A DNA stretch of 64,000 bases from Calothrix sp. PCC 7716 (GTDB lineage Bacteria > Cyanobacteriota > Cyanobacteriia > Cyanobacteriales > Nostocaceae): NCBI RefSeq assembly GCF_019977735.1, contig NZ_AP025018.1:6700580-6764579 (forward strand). The letters are read 5' to 3'. Positions 1 through 8,103 of this stretch are shown here, piece by piece; the stretch's first letter is position 1; each line of letters begins with the position of its first letter. The translations under genes were made by a program, and so were the position numbers. The notes beneath the pieces are model-generated. The model worked only from the letters and a program-made list of their open reading frames with translations. It searched no databases and had not been told where the DNA came from.

Positions 1-232
1 TGTAACTGTAAATCGTACAACTTAAACTGACTCAAATCTATTTAGTTTAAATTTGTTATTGATTAAGCTTGGTAATTATTATTTAGCTATATTCTGACTT
101 GTTTAAAGCATTCCAACTCATAGATATTTTACCTATGTAGAGGTTTACCCTTATTGTTTGTGATGCGCTTTATTTAGAAATTGCGCTGTGGATAATAATG
201 TATTTTTATTTAATTCAATAAAGGGAGTTGAA

Positions 233-679
233 ATGAATCATCCAATAAATCTATATACTATAGGTTTTACTCAAAAAAATGCTCAAAAATTCTTTGAAAC
301 TTTAATTAATGCTGGAGTTACAAGAGTTATTGACACTAGGTTAAATAACATTTCTCAATTAGCTGGTTTTACAAAACGAAATGATTTAGAGTATTTTTTG
401 CAAAAAATAGGTGGTATTGAATACGTTCACGTATTGGACATGGCGCCGACAAAAAATATTTTAGATGCTTACAAGAAAAATAATGGCGATTGGGAAATCT
501 ATGAAAAAGAATTTTTGCATTTAATTAGTGAACGAAAGATTGAAAGTAAAGTTTCACAAGAGTTATTAGCAAATAGCTGCTTATTATGTAGCGAAACAAA
601 ACCTCATCATTGCCACCGTCGTTTAGTGGCTGAATACTTACGTGACAAATTTGGAAAGATAAACATACATCACCTCTAA
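233..679 (+). CDS. DUF488 family protein
   Basis: This is a small DUF488-type protein of about 148 residues. The N-terminal LYTIGFTQKNAQKFFETL strand-helix and the C-terminal Cys-rich LLCSE...HHCHRRLVAEYL segment are the family hallmarks. A GTG at 188 gives a 15-residue longer frame, but AGGGAG lies just upstream of the ATG at 233, so I prefer 233. The dual-OB gene starts 9 nt downstream on the same strand, which makes a two-gene operon likely. The biochemical role of DUF488 is not established; the family often sits beside restriction or defence genes. No GGCGCC word occurs in this pair, unlike most of the window, which hints at a separate origin. Confidence 0.8.
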   Translation: MNHPINLYTIGFTQKNAQKFFETLINAGVTRVIDTRLNNISQLAGFTKRNDLEYFLQKIGGIEYVHVLDMAPTKNILDAYKKNNGDWEIYEKEFLHLISERKIESKVSQELLANSCLLCSETKPHHCHRRLVAEYLRDKFGKINIHHL

Positions 680-688
680 TTTAAATAT

Positions 689-1477
689 ATGACTAAAATT
701 ATTTGTCTTGCTAATTCTTATAAACTTCGTGAACGCTGCGTTGCTGGTATTGATATTTCTACAGGCAAATGGATTCGCCCTGTTTACGGACAATATGCTG
801 ATGGTCGAATTCCTAAACAATTATCTACAATAAATGGTAGAGAACCTAATGTATTAGATATATTAGAAGTTCCTCTATTGAATACTAGTCATGGGTATGA
901 ATGCGAAAATAGCTTAATATCATCAGGGCAATGGAAGTTTATAAAAAAAGCTTCTATAGATGATTTAGTTCCGTACTGTGAAAATCAAATTCTTTATAGT
1001 CAGTGGCAAAAAAGTGTTCCTTTTTCTTTTATACAGACACTACAACTTCAAAATCGAAGAACATTACAACTTATTAAGCCATCTAGAATCACTTTATACA
1101 AGTATGAAGATACTAAAAAATGGGAAGCTTCCTTTTTTATAACTAACAACCAACAATTTAAGTGTAAAATTACAGATATATCTTTAATTAATAAACTTAA
1201 CTCCGGTGCAAAGTTGAGTGAGGAGTGTTTATTTACTATGAGTTTTTCACAGCCTTATCAAAGACACTTATCTGAAGAGGAAACTTGTTGGAGGTTAATA
1301 GCGTCTGTGATTGAATTATCTGATATAGATTCTATTTTATTTGAAATGAAGCGAATAGGCTGGACTAAAGAGCATGGACGCTCATATTTACAAACTACTT
1401 ACAATAAGCTAACGCGCAGAGAATTAACTAACGTTCAAACTAAAGAATTTTTAAATTATTTAAAATCTTTACGTTAG
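689..1477 (+). CDS. Dual OB-fold domain protein (DuOB-like)
   Basis: This 262-residue protein begins MTKIICLANSYKLRERCVAG, followed by GKWIRPV, which is typical of the dual-OB-containing proteins encoded next to DUF488 genes. The C-terminal part has a conserved-looking CWRLIASVIELSD segment and ends in a helical tail. No catalytic motif is obvious, and a nucleic-acid-binding role is inferred only from the OB-like fold. It follows the DUF488 gene by 9 nt, so the two probably form one transcription unit and act together. The function of the pair is unknown. Confidence 0.65.
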   Translation: MTKIICLANSYKLRERCVAGIDISTGKWIRPVYGQYADGRIPKQLSTINGREPNVLDILEVPLLNTSHGYECENSLISSGQWKFIKKASIDDLVPYCENQILYSQWQKSVPFSFIQTLQLQNRRTLQLIKPSRITLYKYEDTKKWEASFFITNNQQFKCKITDISLINKLNSGAKLSEECLFTMSFSQPYQRHLSEEETCWRLIASVIELSDIDSILFEMKRIGWTKEHGRSYLQTTYNKLTRRELTNVQTKEFLNYLKSLR

Positions 1478-1579
1478 TTGCTTTTACTTTATCTCAAATA
1501 CTTGTAGCAGGCGCCTTTTGGCATGAATGCGAACTCTAGTACTAAATAATTGTAGTATTTGGCGATTTCATGTACTTAA

Positions 1580-1617
1580 GGTGCGCTCATGCGTCTAAAA
1601 ATGCATAGTCGCGCACC
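1580..1617. repeat. Imperfect inverted repeat with GTGCGC arms
   Basis: GGTGCGCTCATGCG near 1580 faces GTCGCGCACC near 1609, forming an imperfect stem of the same style as the element at 1693-1740. It lies 75 bp upstream of that element. Confidence 0.4.
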
Positions 1618-1692
1618 CGTGAGCTAATCATGGTGCCTAAAATCAGTGCAAAAAAAGTACTTAAAAGTCTTGATATTACGTTATTTGAAGTT

Positions 1693-1740
1693 GTTAGGGT
1701 GCGTTTACATCGCTAAAAGTGGTGTTGAACGCACCCTAAC
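1693..1740. repeat. Inverted repeat with TTAGGGTGCG arms
   Basis: The arm at 1693-1705 (GTTAGGGTGCGTT) is the exact reverse complement of 1728-1740, giving a 13-bp stem and a 22-nt loop. A second element with the same TTAGGGTGCG arm core lies at 38924-38968. Short palindromes of this kind are dispersed in filamentous cyanobacterial genomes. Whether these are terminators or non-autonomous mobile repeats cannot be told here. Confidence 0.75.
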
Positions 1741-2104
1741 TAATTGTGGTGCCTAAAATTAGTACGAACATAAAAATTTAGAACTTGTGATATTTAGCTC
1801 CAGTGTACCATAGTTTCAACTCCTTAATATTGAAAAAATAAAACGATACGCATTGTTTCTATGAATATCTTTAAGCGTAGAAGCATTCCAGGTGCCGACT
1901 CGTAACTATTTTCTTGTGCAACTAAAAATCGACCATTTTATTATATATGTTACAGATACAGGGGTTTATATAGGCTGTCCCTTTACTGTAAAATCAAGGT
2001 GCCCAAGCCAATTTAGCCTTTTCACCAGGGAAATCCACTCCTTCTTTATTACGCCATTCAAAATATATTTCGATGGGTAGTCCAAGCTTGTTGTATACAG
2101 CATT

Positions 2105-2830
2105 TTATTCAAAAAAAAGATTATTGGCTTCTGAGTATTCTATAATAAGAGCTTCTGGCGGTAAATCGTAATCAGAAAGTATATCTGAATATTGATTTCC
2201 TTTAAACACTTGACCTTTATTACAAAAACATACTTCTTTGACCATATGATCTATTTGTGTTGATAATTTAGACGATTGAGACGCTACATGGGTAAGCAAA
2301 TCCTCTAACTCTGCGTCTGTCCACGTTTTTGAGTTATCTCTCGATAGAACCTTGGCATAGGCATCTGAATGCCAAACACAAGAAGATGTCTTATCGTTCA
2401 TCCAACTTGGCTGTTTCCCAAGGGCATAATCACAATAAAACATTTCCCATACAGCAAACTGGTTAGATACAGAGCATTGCTTCTGAACCTGCTTTGAGAA
2501 ACGCTTTGACTTGTCCCAATAATCTTTATTACTTCGTCTTGGTAACTTAGCTTCAAATAAGCAAACTTTAAACTTTTTTGTATCTGATAAAATAATACAG
2601 GCATCACATCCTACCTCTATTTCAACTTTATGCTTCAAAACAAGTGATGTTGCTCTAAGACTGGAGCGATTTTTGGAATTGATTTGTCGCCTTATAGCGC
2701 TTGTCAAATTAGAGGTGTAATCATTTTCGTTGGCAATCAAACCAAGAGCTAGGTCTGTTCTAACCATACAATCAGCCCAAAAAACTGACTTAGTAATGTC
2801 ATCAATTGCATTATTAGGAAGTAAACTCAT
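2105..2830 (-). CDS. Putative PD-(D/E)XK-type nuclease, hypothetical
   Basis: This 241-residue protein has no close family I recognise. Its centre contains EIEVGCDACIILSD followed by FKVCLFEAKLPRR. A D, then E-x-K after a short beta strand, is the classic arrangement of PD-(D/E)XK nucleases, and the following Trp/Lys-rich helix also fits. The C-terminal third (IDHMVKEVCFCNKG) could be a specificity or structural part. It is the first gene of the defence island on the minus strand and has no obvious operon partner. It is assigned on motif spacing alone, so it could be a catalytically different protein. Confidence 0.5.
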   Translation of the reverse strand: MSLLPNNAIDDITKSVFWADCMVRTDLALGLIANENDYTSNLTSAIRRQINSKNRSSLRATSLVLKHKVEIEVGCDACIILSDTKKFKVCLFEAKLPRRSNKDYWDKSKRFSKQVQKQCSVSNQFAVWEMFYCDYALGKQPSWMNDKTSSCVWHSDAYAKVLSRDNSKTWTDAELEDLLTHVASQSSKLSTQIDHMVKEVCFCNKGQVFKGNQYSDILSDYDLPPEALIIEYSEANNLFFE

Positions 2831-2910
2831 TAAATTGTTGCCTCGTAAATTAGTGCAATAAAGTTTTTGCGTGAGTCAAAATTTTTTCTATTTTATTATT
2901 CCCAATAAAT

Positions 2911-3090
2911 TCACGCGCGCAACAAAACAGCAGCCAGCGAAACGGTCAAGCTAGTTGCTTTTATTCCATCCCCTGCAAGAAGGTTAAGCTTATTGGTATC
3001 TTCAACCAACTGCTGCAAGAAACTTTCGTCATCAAGTTTAGACTTGGCGCCTTCAGTATACTCAAAGAAGCAATTTTTGAACACTTTAAG
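2911..3090 (-). pseudogene. Remnant of the 3' end of an SNF2-family helicase gene
   Basis: The encoded C-terminus matches the last ~50 residues of the large helicase at 11603-15838: both contain EYTEGAKSKLDDESF or EFTEGAKSKLDDESF, QLVEDT, and end GIKATSLTVSLAAVLLRA. At DNA level 2913-3083 pairs with 11605-11774 in the same orientation, roughly four-fifths identical by eye with a diverged stretch in the middle. A one-base length difference (near 3070) puts the upstream codons in another frame, so this copy is a broken relic. It is either the scar of a second helicase gene or one end of a duplication that brackets the DNA up to 11.6 kb. Confidence 0.85.
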
Positions 3091-3101
3091 TAAACGTTGC
3101 A

Positions 3102-3330
3102 GGCGCCGCATATGAAGAATTCTCCATAAGCAATGTACTACTATTTGTATCATCGCTCATGGATATAAATTGAACGGCGCCGTGAGTAAGTAAGATTTTG
3201 CTGATGAACAGCACTCTCGTACAGATGTTTTAATTACTTAAGCCATTGCATTGGTTTAAGCAGGTGCAAAAACGCGCGTATTCTGGTTGCTAGCTTGTAG
3301 GCGCCGTATATGAAAAATTCTACATATGCG
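3102..3330. repeat. Short direct repeat starting at GGCGCC
   Basis: GGCGCCGCATATGAAGAATTC at 3102 recurs as a close copy, GGCGCCGTATATGAAAAATTC, at 3300. Both copies start exactly at GGCGCC. No gene lies between them. Confidence 0.55.
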
Positions 3331-3362
3331 CGCCTATCTATATAGACATATCTAGTTCACGT

Positions 3363-3761
3363 TTACTTATTTGAACTCATGTCTTGACTCTCAAATACTT
3401 TTGGTTTCCGTGATTGCTCTACTTGAGTGTCGCAACTGCTGCTGTTCAATTGTAGCTCTGGAGGAACTAGCTTTAAAGAGAATGAGGCGCCGCAGCTAGA
3501 CTTCGCGACTATCCATAAACTGATAATCCCCAGTAGGAAAATTAGGGCACCGAAAATTAGCGACTTGTTGCGCGCTATCGCTTCAACTGTCTCTTCTGCA
3601 ATAGATTCTGTTTCTTCATCGCTTACATGCTTGGCGCCGTCTACTTTATCGTTAGCGGAAATGACTATATATTCTGCACCTTTGGCTGAAGTTAATTCGG
3701 CGCCGTTTACTTTGTGACTAGACAAAGTAGTTATTATGTCGGTTTCTGTTTGGTTTTCCAT
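3363..3761 (-). CDS. Hypothetical single-pass membrane protein
   Basis: This 132-residue protein has an acidic soluble N-terminal part (about residues 1-65), one strongly hydrophobic helix (SLIFGALIFLLGIISLWIVA, about 67-86) and a short Cys/Ser-rich tail. No family is recognised. The GGCGCC words inside it fall in frame, which suggests a real coding region rather than spacer. A frame on the opposite strand covers much of the same DNA but lacks sensible composition. No clear ribosome binding site is seen. The call is tentative. Confidence 0.45.
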   Translation of the reverse strand: MENQTETDIITTLSSHKVNGAELTSAKGAEYIVISANDKVDGAKHVSDEETESIAEETVEAIARNKSLIFGALIFLLGIISLWIVAKSSCGASFSLKLVPPELQLNSSSCDTQVEQSRKPKVFESQDMSSNK

Positions 3762-4461
3762 GTTAAGTTTGTAGTAATGATTGATTTGAGATTTTTGAAG
3801 GTCTGCCTTTATCCGACAGTTTAGTAACTCGTCCTTACCAAACGTGTCTATTTAACGACCTTCTTAGAGAATTGCTTTTAGAACCTACCTTGTAGCCGCA
3901 AACTACAGGTAGGCTTCTTCCACACACATCATGTCCAGTTTTGTCCGTCTATAGTTCTTTATAATTGTCATTATCCTCCAGGTGTCGCAAGAAATAAGCC
4001 TTACTTTTCTTCAAGAGATACTCTCATCAAAACAAATATTATGAGATTCACTATATTGTTCGAGCATTTAGAACTTTAGAGTTTTGTAGAAGCAAGTTAT
4101 AAGCTTGTTAAATCCATTGTAGTCCTTTTTTTATTTATATAAAGAAAAAAGCTATGCAAAATTGTGTCACTTTATACTCTTTTTTTGTGACATAGAAATG
4201 AATATTCAGCATTGCGAATGTTTAAAATCTATTGATTTCACTGTTCCTTGAATAAAACAAATATTGCATATTGCTTCAAAATATACCAAATTATTATCTT
4301 AAATATGATTAAATACGTAATTTCCCAGATGTCATCTTAATAAACCATTAATTACAATAAGCAAAGCAAATAATAAATTAACAACTGAGGTAGTTAAATT
4401 TGATAAAACTTGACAAACGGAAAGACGAATAAAAACTGCTAAAGGGTTTATAGAGGAGCGC
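3762..4461. other. AT-rich intergenic region
   Basis: No gene is evident. It contains a TGTCAC...GTGACA inverted motif near 4165-4195 and, at 4311-4340, a 30-bp motif shared with the promoter region of the paralogous gene at 5137. The last ~60 bp contain frameshifted coding remains that belong to the gene starting at 4462. Confidence 0.5.
4311..4340 (+). promoter_or_regulatory. Conserved upstream motif, copy 1
   Basis: AAATACGTAATTTC, then a variable 5 bp, then TGTCAT. The same arrangement recurs at 5095-5124 (24 of 30 positions equal by eye). Each copy lies upstream of one of two paralogous genes, which fits a shared operator or promoter kept after gene duplication. Confidence 0.5.
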
Positions 4462-4812
4462 ATGAGTTTAGAACCAACTTTAAAAAAATTTTTGAAAGGA
4501 GATGCTATCTCTGTAGATCACTTTATAAAATTGTGTCAATTAGTAGGTATTGAGGATTGGTGTAAGTTAGTCGATGGGGATAAAGATATCGCCACAGATA
4601 GTACAAGAGTCTCCAATCACGTAAGATTAAGTGCTAATCAAATATCAGAGATAGCAAAACCCCAATCTAGTTTGACAATAACAGGAATTTTTACAGAAGA
4701 TGAACAATTACAAATAACCGGAATTTTAATAGCTTTGAAAGAATTGTTATCGAGGTCTCAAATAATTATCCAAGGTAAGGACAAAGATAACGAGGATGAA
4801 TCGGGTAATTAA
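4462..4812 (+). CDS. HTH-like regulator paralog, probably damaged at its 5' end
   Basis: The 116-residue product shares the C-terminal signature SLTITGIFTE...LQ..GI...L.ELL...IIIQGKD with its neighbour at 5137-5574. Its N-terminal part (LKKFLKGDAISVDHFIKLC) matches the recognition-helix region of the XRE-like helix-turn-helix there. The ATG at 4462 has GAGGAG upstream and is the only usable start. However, the same frame reads RIKTAKGF directly upstream, and another frame reads KLDKRKDE before that, matching the missing start of the domain. I infer a frameshift near 4420 and an incomplete DNA-binding domain. The short form could be expressed, but I doubt it binds DNA like its paralog. Confidence 0.55.
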   Translation: MSLEPTLKKFLKGDAISVDHFIKLCQLVGIEDWCKLVDGDKDIATDSTRVSNHVRLSANQISEIAKPQSSLTITGIFTEDEQLQITGILIALKELLSRSQIIIQGKDKDNEDESGN

Positions 4813-5136
4813 ACCTTTAAGGCTTATTACAATGACTAGAATATTTTGTATTCATATAAAAATAGCCTTTGTTTTAAGAAAATTATGTACATATACAAAC
4901 AGTTTTCACTTTCAGGTCAGTTACAAGTCAACTTTGCTTTCTAGAAATTCTTCTAGAGAACTTTTTATACCATTAAAGTAAATAGAATAAACGTTCTCTT
5001 ATGTTCAATAATCTTATATTTTAGACGTTTTTTAGAAAAAAATAGTCTCAAACCTTGCTTTAAATGCAACAAAATTATTACAATGCTGAAGAATAAATAC
5101 GTAATTTCTCGGTTGTCATTGTAAGAAGTAACTATA
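4813..5136. other. Intergenic region between the two paralogs
   Basis: AT-rich. A 61-codon open frame here overlaps the upstream gene and looks random. The only structured element I see is the 30-bp motif at 5095-5124. Confidence 0.5.
5095..5124 (+). promoter_or_regulatory. Conserved upstream motif, copy 2
   Basis: This is the second copy of the AAATACGTAATTTC...TGTCAT motif, ending 12 bp before the ATG at 5137. Its position next to a start codon makes an operator or promoter role plausible. Confidence 0.5.
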
Positions 5137-5574
5137 ATGGCTAGAACGTCTCTTAGATTAACAAGTGATGGCTATGAAAGAGTTGATGAAGCTAGACAAT
5201 CAAAAGGGTGGAATAAAACATCTTCAGAATGGATGCAGCAATGTGGCATTTCACAATCAACTTTAAGCAGATTTCTGAATAAAAAACGAATTTCTCTTCA
5301 AAACTTTATTGCTGCATGTAAAGCAGTAGGCATTGATGATTGGCGAAGCATTGCCGATATAGATAGTACTCTAGTTCCTAACACTGATATTTTAAGCAAA
5401 AAGAAACCTTCTGAGACAGCAGAACCTAGATACAGCTTGACGATAACTGGAATATTTACAGAAAATCAACGGTTGCAAGTGGATGGTATTATAGCTCTCC
5501 TCGAAAAATTGCTAATAAATTCTTCTTACATAATTGTTCAAGGAAAGGATAATGATAGTAAATTGGGTGGCTGA
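5137..5574 (+). CDS. XRE-like helix-turn-helix regulator
   Basis: This 145-residue protein has an N-terminal cyanobacterial-type HTH: LRLTSDGYERVDEARQSKGW, then CGISQSTLSRFLNKKRISLQ, which reads as scaffold helix, recognition helix and wing. The C-terminal part (SLTITGIFTEN...IIVQGKD) is shared with the gene at 4462 and is probably a dimerisation or sensing segment. Only 5 nt separate it from the DUF262/HNH fragment downstream, so the two look co-transcribed. The pairing may be secondary, because the downstream gene lacks its normal first half and the regulator occupies its place. Confidence 0.7.
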   Translation: MARTSLRLTSDGYERVDEARQSKGWNKTSSEWMQQCGISQSTLSRFLNKKRISLQNFIAACKAVGIDDWRSIADIDSTLVPNTDILSKKKPSETAEPRYSLTITGIFTENQRLQVDGIIALLEKLLINSSYIIVQGKDNDSKLGG

Positions 5575-5579
5575 GGTTT

Positions 5580-6659
5580 TTGAGTACGTGGTACCAAGTA
5601 CATTGGGACGAAGGCAGAACACAGCTAGAGAAATTTTGCAGGGAATGCCGTGTACCATCCTCAACTTCGGCACCTTCTCCGTTCAACTATTTCATCCATC
5701 CTGACCCTGACCAAATATTACGAGTATGTGTAGGACTGGCATTTAAACGCGCGCGGTTGCAGTATGTTTACTCTATACTTCGCGGTAAAGACTTGGAGAC
5801 AGGGGAGTTTTCTGAAGAAAGGCGCCTTGCTCAGTTTGATGAACTCAAAGCAGCACAAACCAAAACACTAGATTTAACAAATTGGCATGAGTTCCTAAAA
5901 GCATTGATGCAAGATGGTTTTCGCAGTAATGATATGATTACCTCAAATATTGGGTTATTGTACGCATACGTAACGTTTTTAATTGGGAAATATCAGTTTA
6001 ACTTAAAACTTAGCGACCTACGTGATATAACCGCGCGCTGGTTCTTCATGACCGCTATTACAGGACGCTACACAAACTCCCCTGAAAGCGTTATGGAGTC
6101 AGATTTAGCAAAGCTACGTTCTGTTAAAGATGCCAAGGAGTTTATTAGTACCTTAGATAACGTGATAAAAAACACGCTTACTGAGGACTATTGGAACATT
6201 ACGCTTGTCAATGCTTTAGAGACTTCCTCCGCACGCACTCCTGTATTATTTGCTTATTATGCTGCACTTAATTTATTAGGCGCCAATGCTTTGTTTTCTA
6301 AGCTCCAGGTGTCGCAGATGCTTGACCCGGCTATAAAAAGTAAGAAGTCAGCGGTTGAAAAGCATCACTTGTTTCCTAGAGCGCACCTGAAAAGTTTGCA
6401 AATTACTGAGGTAAGGCAAGTTAACCAAATTGCTAACTTTGCTTTGGTTGAATGGTCGGATAATATCGCTATTAAGGATAAGGCGCCTTTCCTCGAGTGC
6501 GCGTTGTATAAGGATAACCCTACGGAGTTGGAGCTTCTAATGCAGTGGCACGCTTTACCTGATGGTTGGGAGAAGATGGAGTACGATGAGTTTTTGGGCA
6601 GGCGCCGGAGTTTGATTGCTGGCGTTATCCGCAGAGGGGTGGAGAAGCTGTTTGGTTAG
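5580..6659 (+). CDS. C-terminal (HNH) half of a DUF262/GmrSD-type protein
   Basis: The 359 residues correspond to the second half of large DUF262-DUF1524 proteins, relatives of the type IV restriction enzyme GmrSD. Recognisable parts are FNYFIHPDPDQILRVCVGL, the helical GKDLETGEF region, RWFFMTAITGRYTNSPES, and the HNH-like nuclease core AVEKHHLFPRAHLK with NQIANFALVEW. The N-terminal DUF262 ParB/Srx-like NTPase part (about 250 residues) is absent. In-frame stops lie immediately upstream, and the frame opens at a TTG 5 nt after the HTH gene. I read it as a 5'-truncated gene that may still make an HNH domain. A split two-gene arrangement is excluded here, since no DUF262 gene is next to it. 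Confidence 0.7.
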   Translation: MSTWYQVHWDEGRTQLEKFCRECRVPSSTSAPSPFNYFIHPDPDQILRVCVGLAFKRARLQYVYSILRGKDLETGEFSEERRLAQFDELKAAQTKTLDLTNWHEFLKALMQDGFRSNDMITSNIGLLYAYVTFLIGKYQFNLKLSDLRDITARWFFMTAITGRYTNSPESVMESDLAKLRSVKDAKEFISTLDNVIKNTLTEDYWNITLVNALETSSARTPVLFAYYAALNLLGANALFSKLQVSQMLDPAIKSKKSAVEKHHLFPRAHLKSLQITEVRQVNQIANFALVEWSDNIAIKDKAPFLECALYKDNPTELELLMQWHALPDGWEKMEYDEFLGRRRSLIAGVIRRGVEKLFG

Positions 6660-6807
6660 GGCGCCTGTGTATGTATGGCGCTGGTATCTATGAGTTGCCT
6701 CAATAAAATATAAGTCCAAAATTTTAAGTGTTTGACGAATCAATTTAAGGATAAGTTAAGTTATTAACTACTCTTATTTATTAGGTATTTAAAAGAAAGG
6801 TATTAAA

Positions 6808-7989
6808 TTATGCTTTACCAATGTTCCCATTAGGCATTGTTGCTCCTTCAAGATATGCATCATCTAGATTGGTACTGCTTAAATCTGTGTTAAGAAGGTC
6901 AGCATATCTAAGGTCAGTAAATTTTAATTTTGCGTGAGTTAGTTTAGCTCCCTTGAGAGTAGCATTTCTTAGATTTGCACTAGTAAGGTCAGCATAGCTC
7001 AAATTAACACCGCTTAAGTTGCAACCACCTAAATTGCAATCCTTTAAGTTAGCATTTACTAAGCTAGACTGATTAAGAATAGTAAGAGTAAGGTTAGTTA
7101 GGCTTAAATTAGCATAACTAAGGTTAGTATCATTAAATTTAGTTCTTATAAGATCAGCATGGCTCAGATTAGCAAAAGTAAGGTCAGTTAAGCTGAAATC
7201 AGCATTATTAAGGTTAGCATTGCGAAGATCGGCGCCTATCAAACAACTTGCTTCTACTTTAGCACCACTCAAATCAGAACTACCAAGCTTAACTTCCCGT
7301 AAATCCGTCCATTTTAAGTCCACGTTTTTTAACTCAGCATTAGTTAAGTCTGCTTTTTCAAAATTACCTCTGACTATTTGTGCGTTATTTAACTTTGCTG
7401 CTGTCAAAATTGTACCATTTAAGTCCGACCAATGAAACTTGCTATTTTGCAGCGAGACTTCACTGAGTTCTGCATCTTTTAGTTCAACATAGGTTAACTG
7501 GGCTGCTTTGAGATTAGCTTTATTAAGCTTTGCAGTATTTAAAGACACTTTTTCAAGAATTGCTCCTTCTAAATCAGCTTCTGTTAAGTCCGCTTTGTCT
7601 AGATTTGCATTTATTAAATTTATATTACGAAATATTACTTTTCTCAGTATTGCTCCCGTAAAATTTAAATCTTGAAAACTTAATCCACTTAGATCAACTT
7701 TGCTTAGGTCTACTTCAGAAAAATCTCTCTCCCCATCTGCGTAGCGTTTACGAAACTCAGAATCTGTTATTCGGTTAGAAAAAGCTGTCTCTAAGGGAAA
7801 AAGTTTACATAAGTCACAGTTGAAGTAATTACACAGCACTTCAGCCGTGTTGCAATCAATGCGGTCAAACTCCTCTTTATAAAGCCTGCCGATGGCATTA
7901 ATGCTAAGACCTGTCTCCTTAGCCAGTTGATATTGAGACAGTTCGCGCTTTTCCATTAAATACCTTAGATTACAACGAATTTTCTTCAT
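6808..7989 (-). CDS. HTH-pentapeptide repeat protein
   Basis: This 393-residue protein has an N-terminal XRE helix-turn-helix (about residues 1-65: LSQYQLAKETGLSINAIGRL) fused to about 55 tandem pentapeptide repeats of A(D/N)Lxx type running to the C-terminus. Pentapeptide proteins form rigid right-handed beta-helices, and some mimic DNA or inhibit gyrase. Here the DNA-binding head suggests a repressor with a long rod. It is transcribed divergently from the Z1 gene, with a 114-bp shared control region holding three similar 7-bp boxes (8039-8084). Autoregulation and control of the Z1/HEPN genes is an inference from this layout. The TTAG-rich repeat makes the opposite strand open too, but that frame is a shadow. 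Confidence 0.85.
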   Translation of the reverse strand: MKKIRCNLRYLMEKRELSQYQLAKETGLSINAIGRLYKEEFDRIDCNTAEVLCNYFNCDLCKLFPLETAFSNRITDSEFRKRYADGERDFSEVDLSKVDLSGLSFQDLNFTGAILRKVIFRNINLINANLDKADLTEADLEGAILEKVSLNTAKLNKANLKAAQLTYVELKDAELSEVSLQNSKFHWSDLNGTILTAAKLNNAQIVRGNFEKADLTNAELKNVDLKWTDLREVKLGSSDLSGAKVEASCLIGADLRNANLNNADFSLTDLTFANLSHADLIRTKFNDTNLSYANLSLTNLTLTILNQSSLVNANLKDCNLGGCNLSGVNLSYADLTSANLRNATLKGAKLTHAKLKFTDLRYADLLNTDLSSTNLDDAYLEGATMPNGNIGKA

Positions 7990-8038
7990 GGTGCTTTATG
8001 TTGTCTTATGTAGTAAAAAAGAGTATAATCCACAGTAA

Positions 8039-8084
8039 CGCTAGTAGAGCTTAATCACGCTAGTGTTTATATTATAGCGTTAGT
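8039..8084. promoter_or_regulatory. Three operator-like boxes between HTH-pentapeptide and Z1 genes
   Basis: CGCTAGT at 8039-8045 and 8059-8065, and CGTTAGT at 8078-8084, lie in the divergent promoter region. Start-to-start spacings are 20 and 19 bp, close to two helical turns, so all three boxes face one side of the DNA. This is the pattern expected for cooperative binding by a regulator such as the adjacent HTH protein. Confidence 0.6.
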
Positions 8085-8103
8085 AGTATATGGAAGCGAA
8101 ACT

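Larger units (their letters stand above)
1478..2104. other. Intergenic region with inverted repeats
   Basis: No convincing gene is visible. The region holds one GGCGCC, two hairpin-forming inverted repeats (about 1580-1617 and 1693-1740), and two copies of a TGGTGCCTAAAAT motif near 1630 and 1749. A 62-codon open frame from 1892 has no start context or recognisable product, and I do not call it a gene. Confidence 0.6.

Noticed and set aside
3427-3717. 96-codon plus-strand frame opposite the membrane protein
   Set aside because: Ser/Thr-rich antisense shadow; the minus-strand frame has a clear membrane helix.
7220-7435. Plus-strand frame opposite the pentapeptide gene
   Set aside because: Shadow caused by the repeated codons of the pentapeptide coding sequence.
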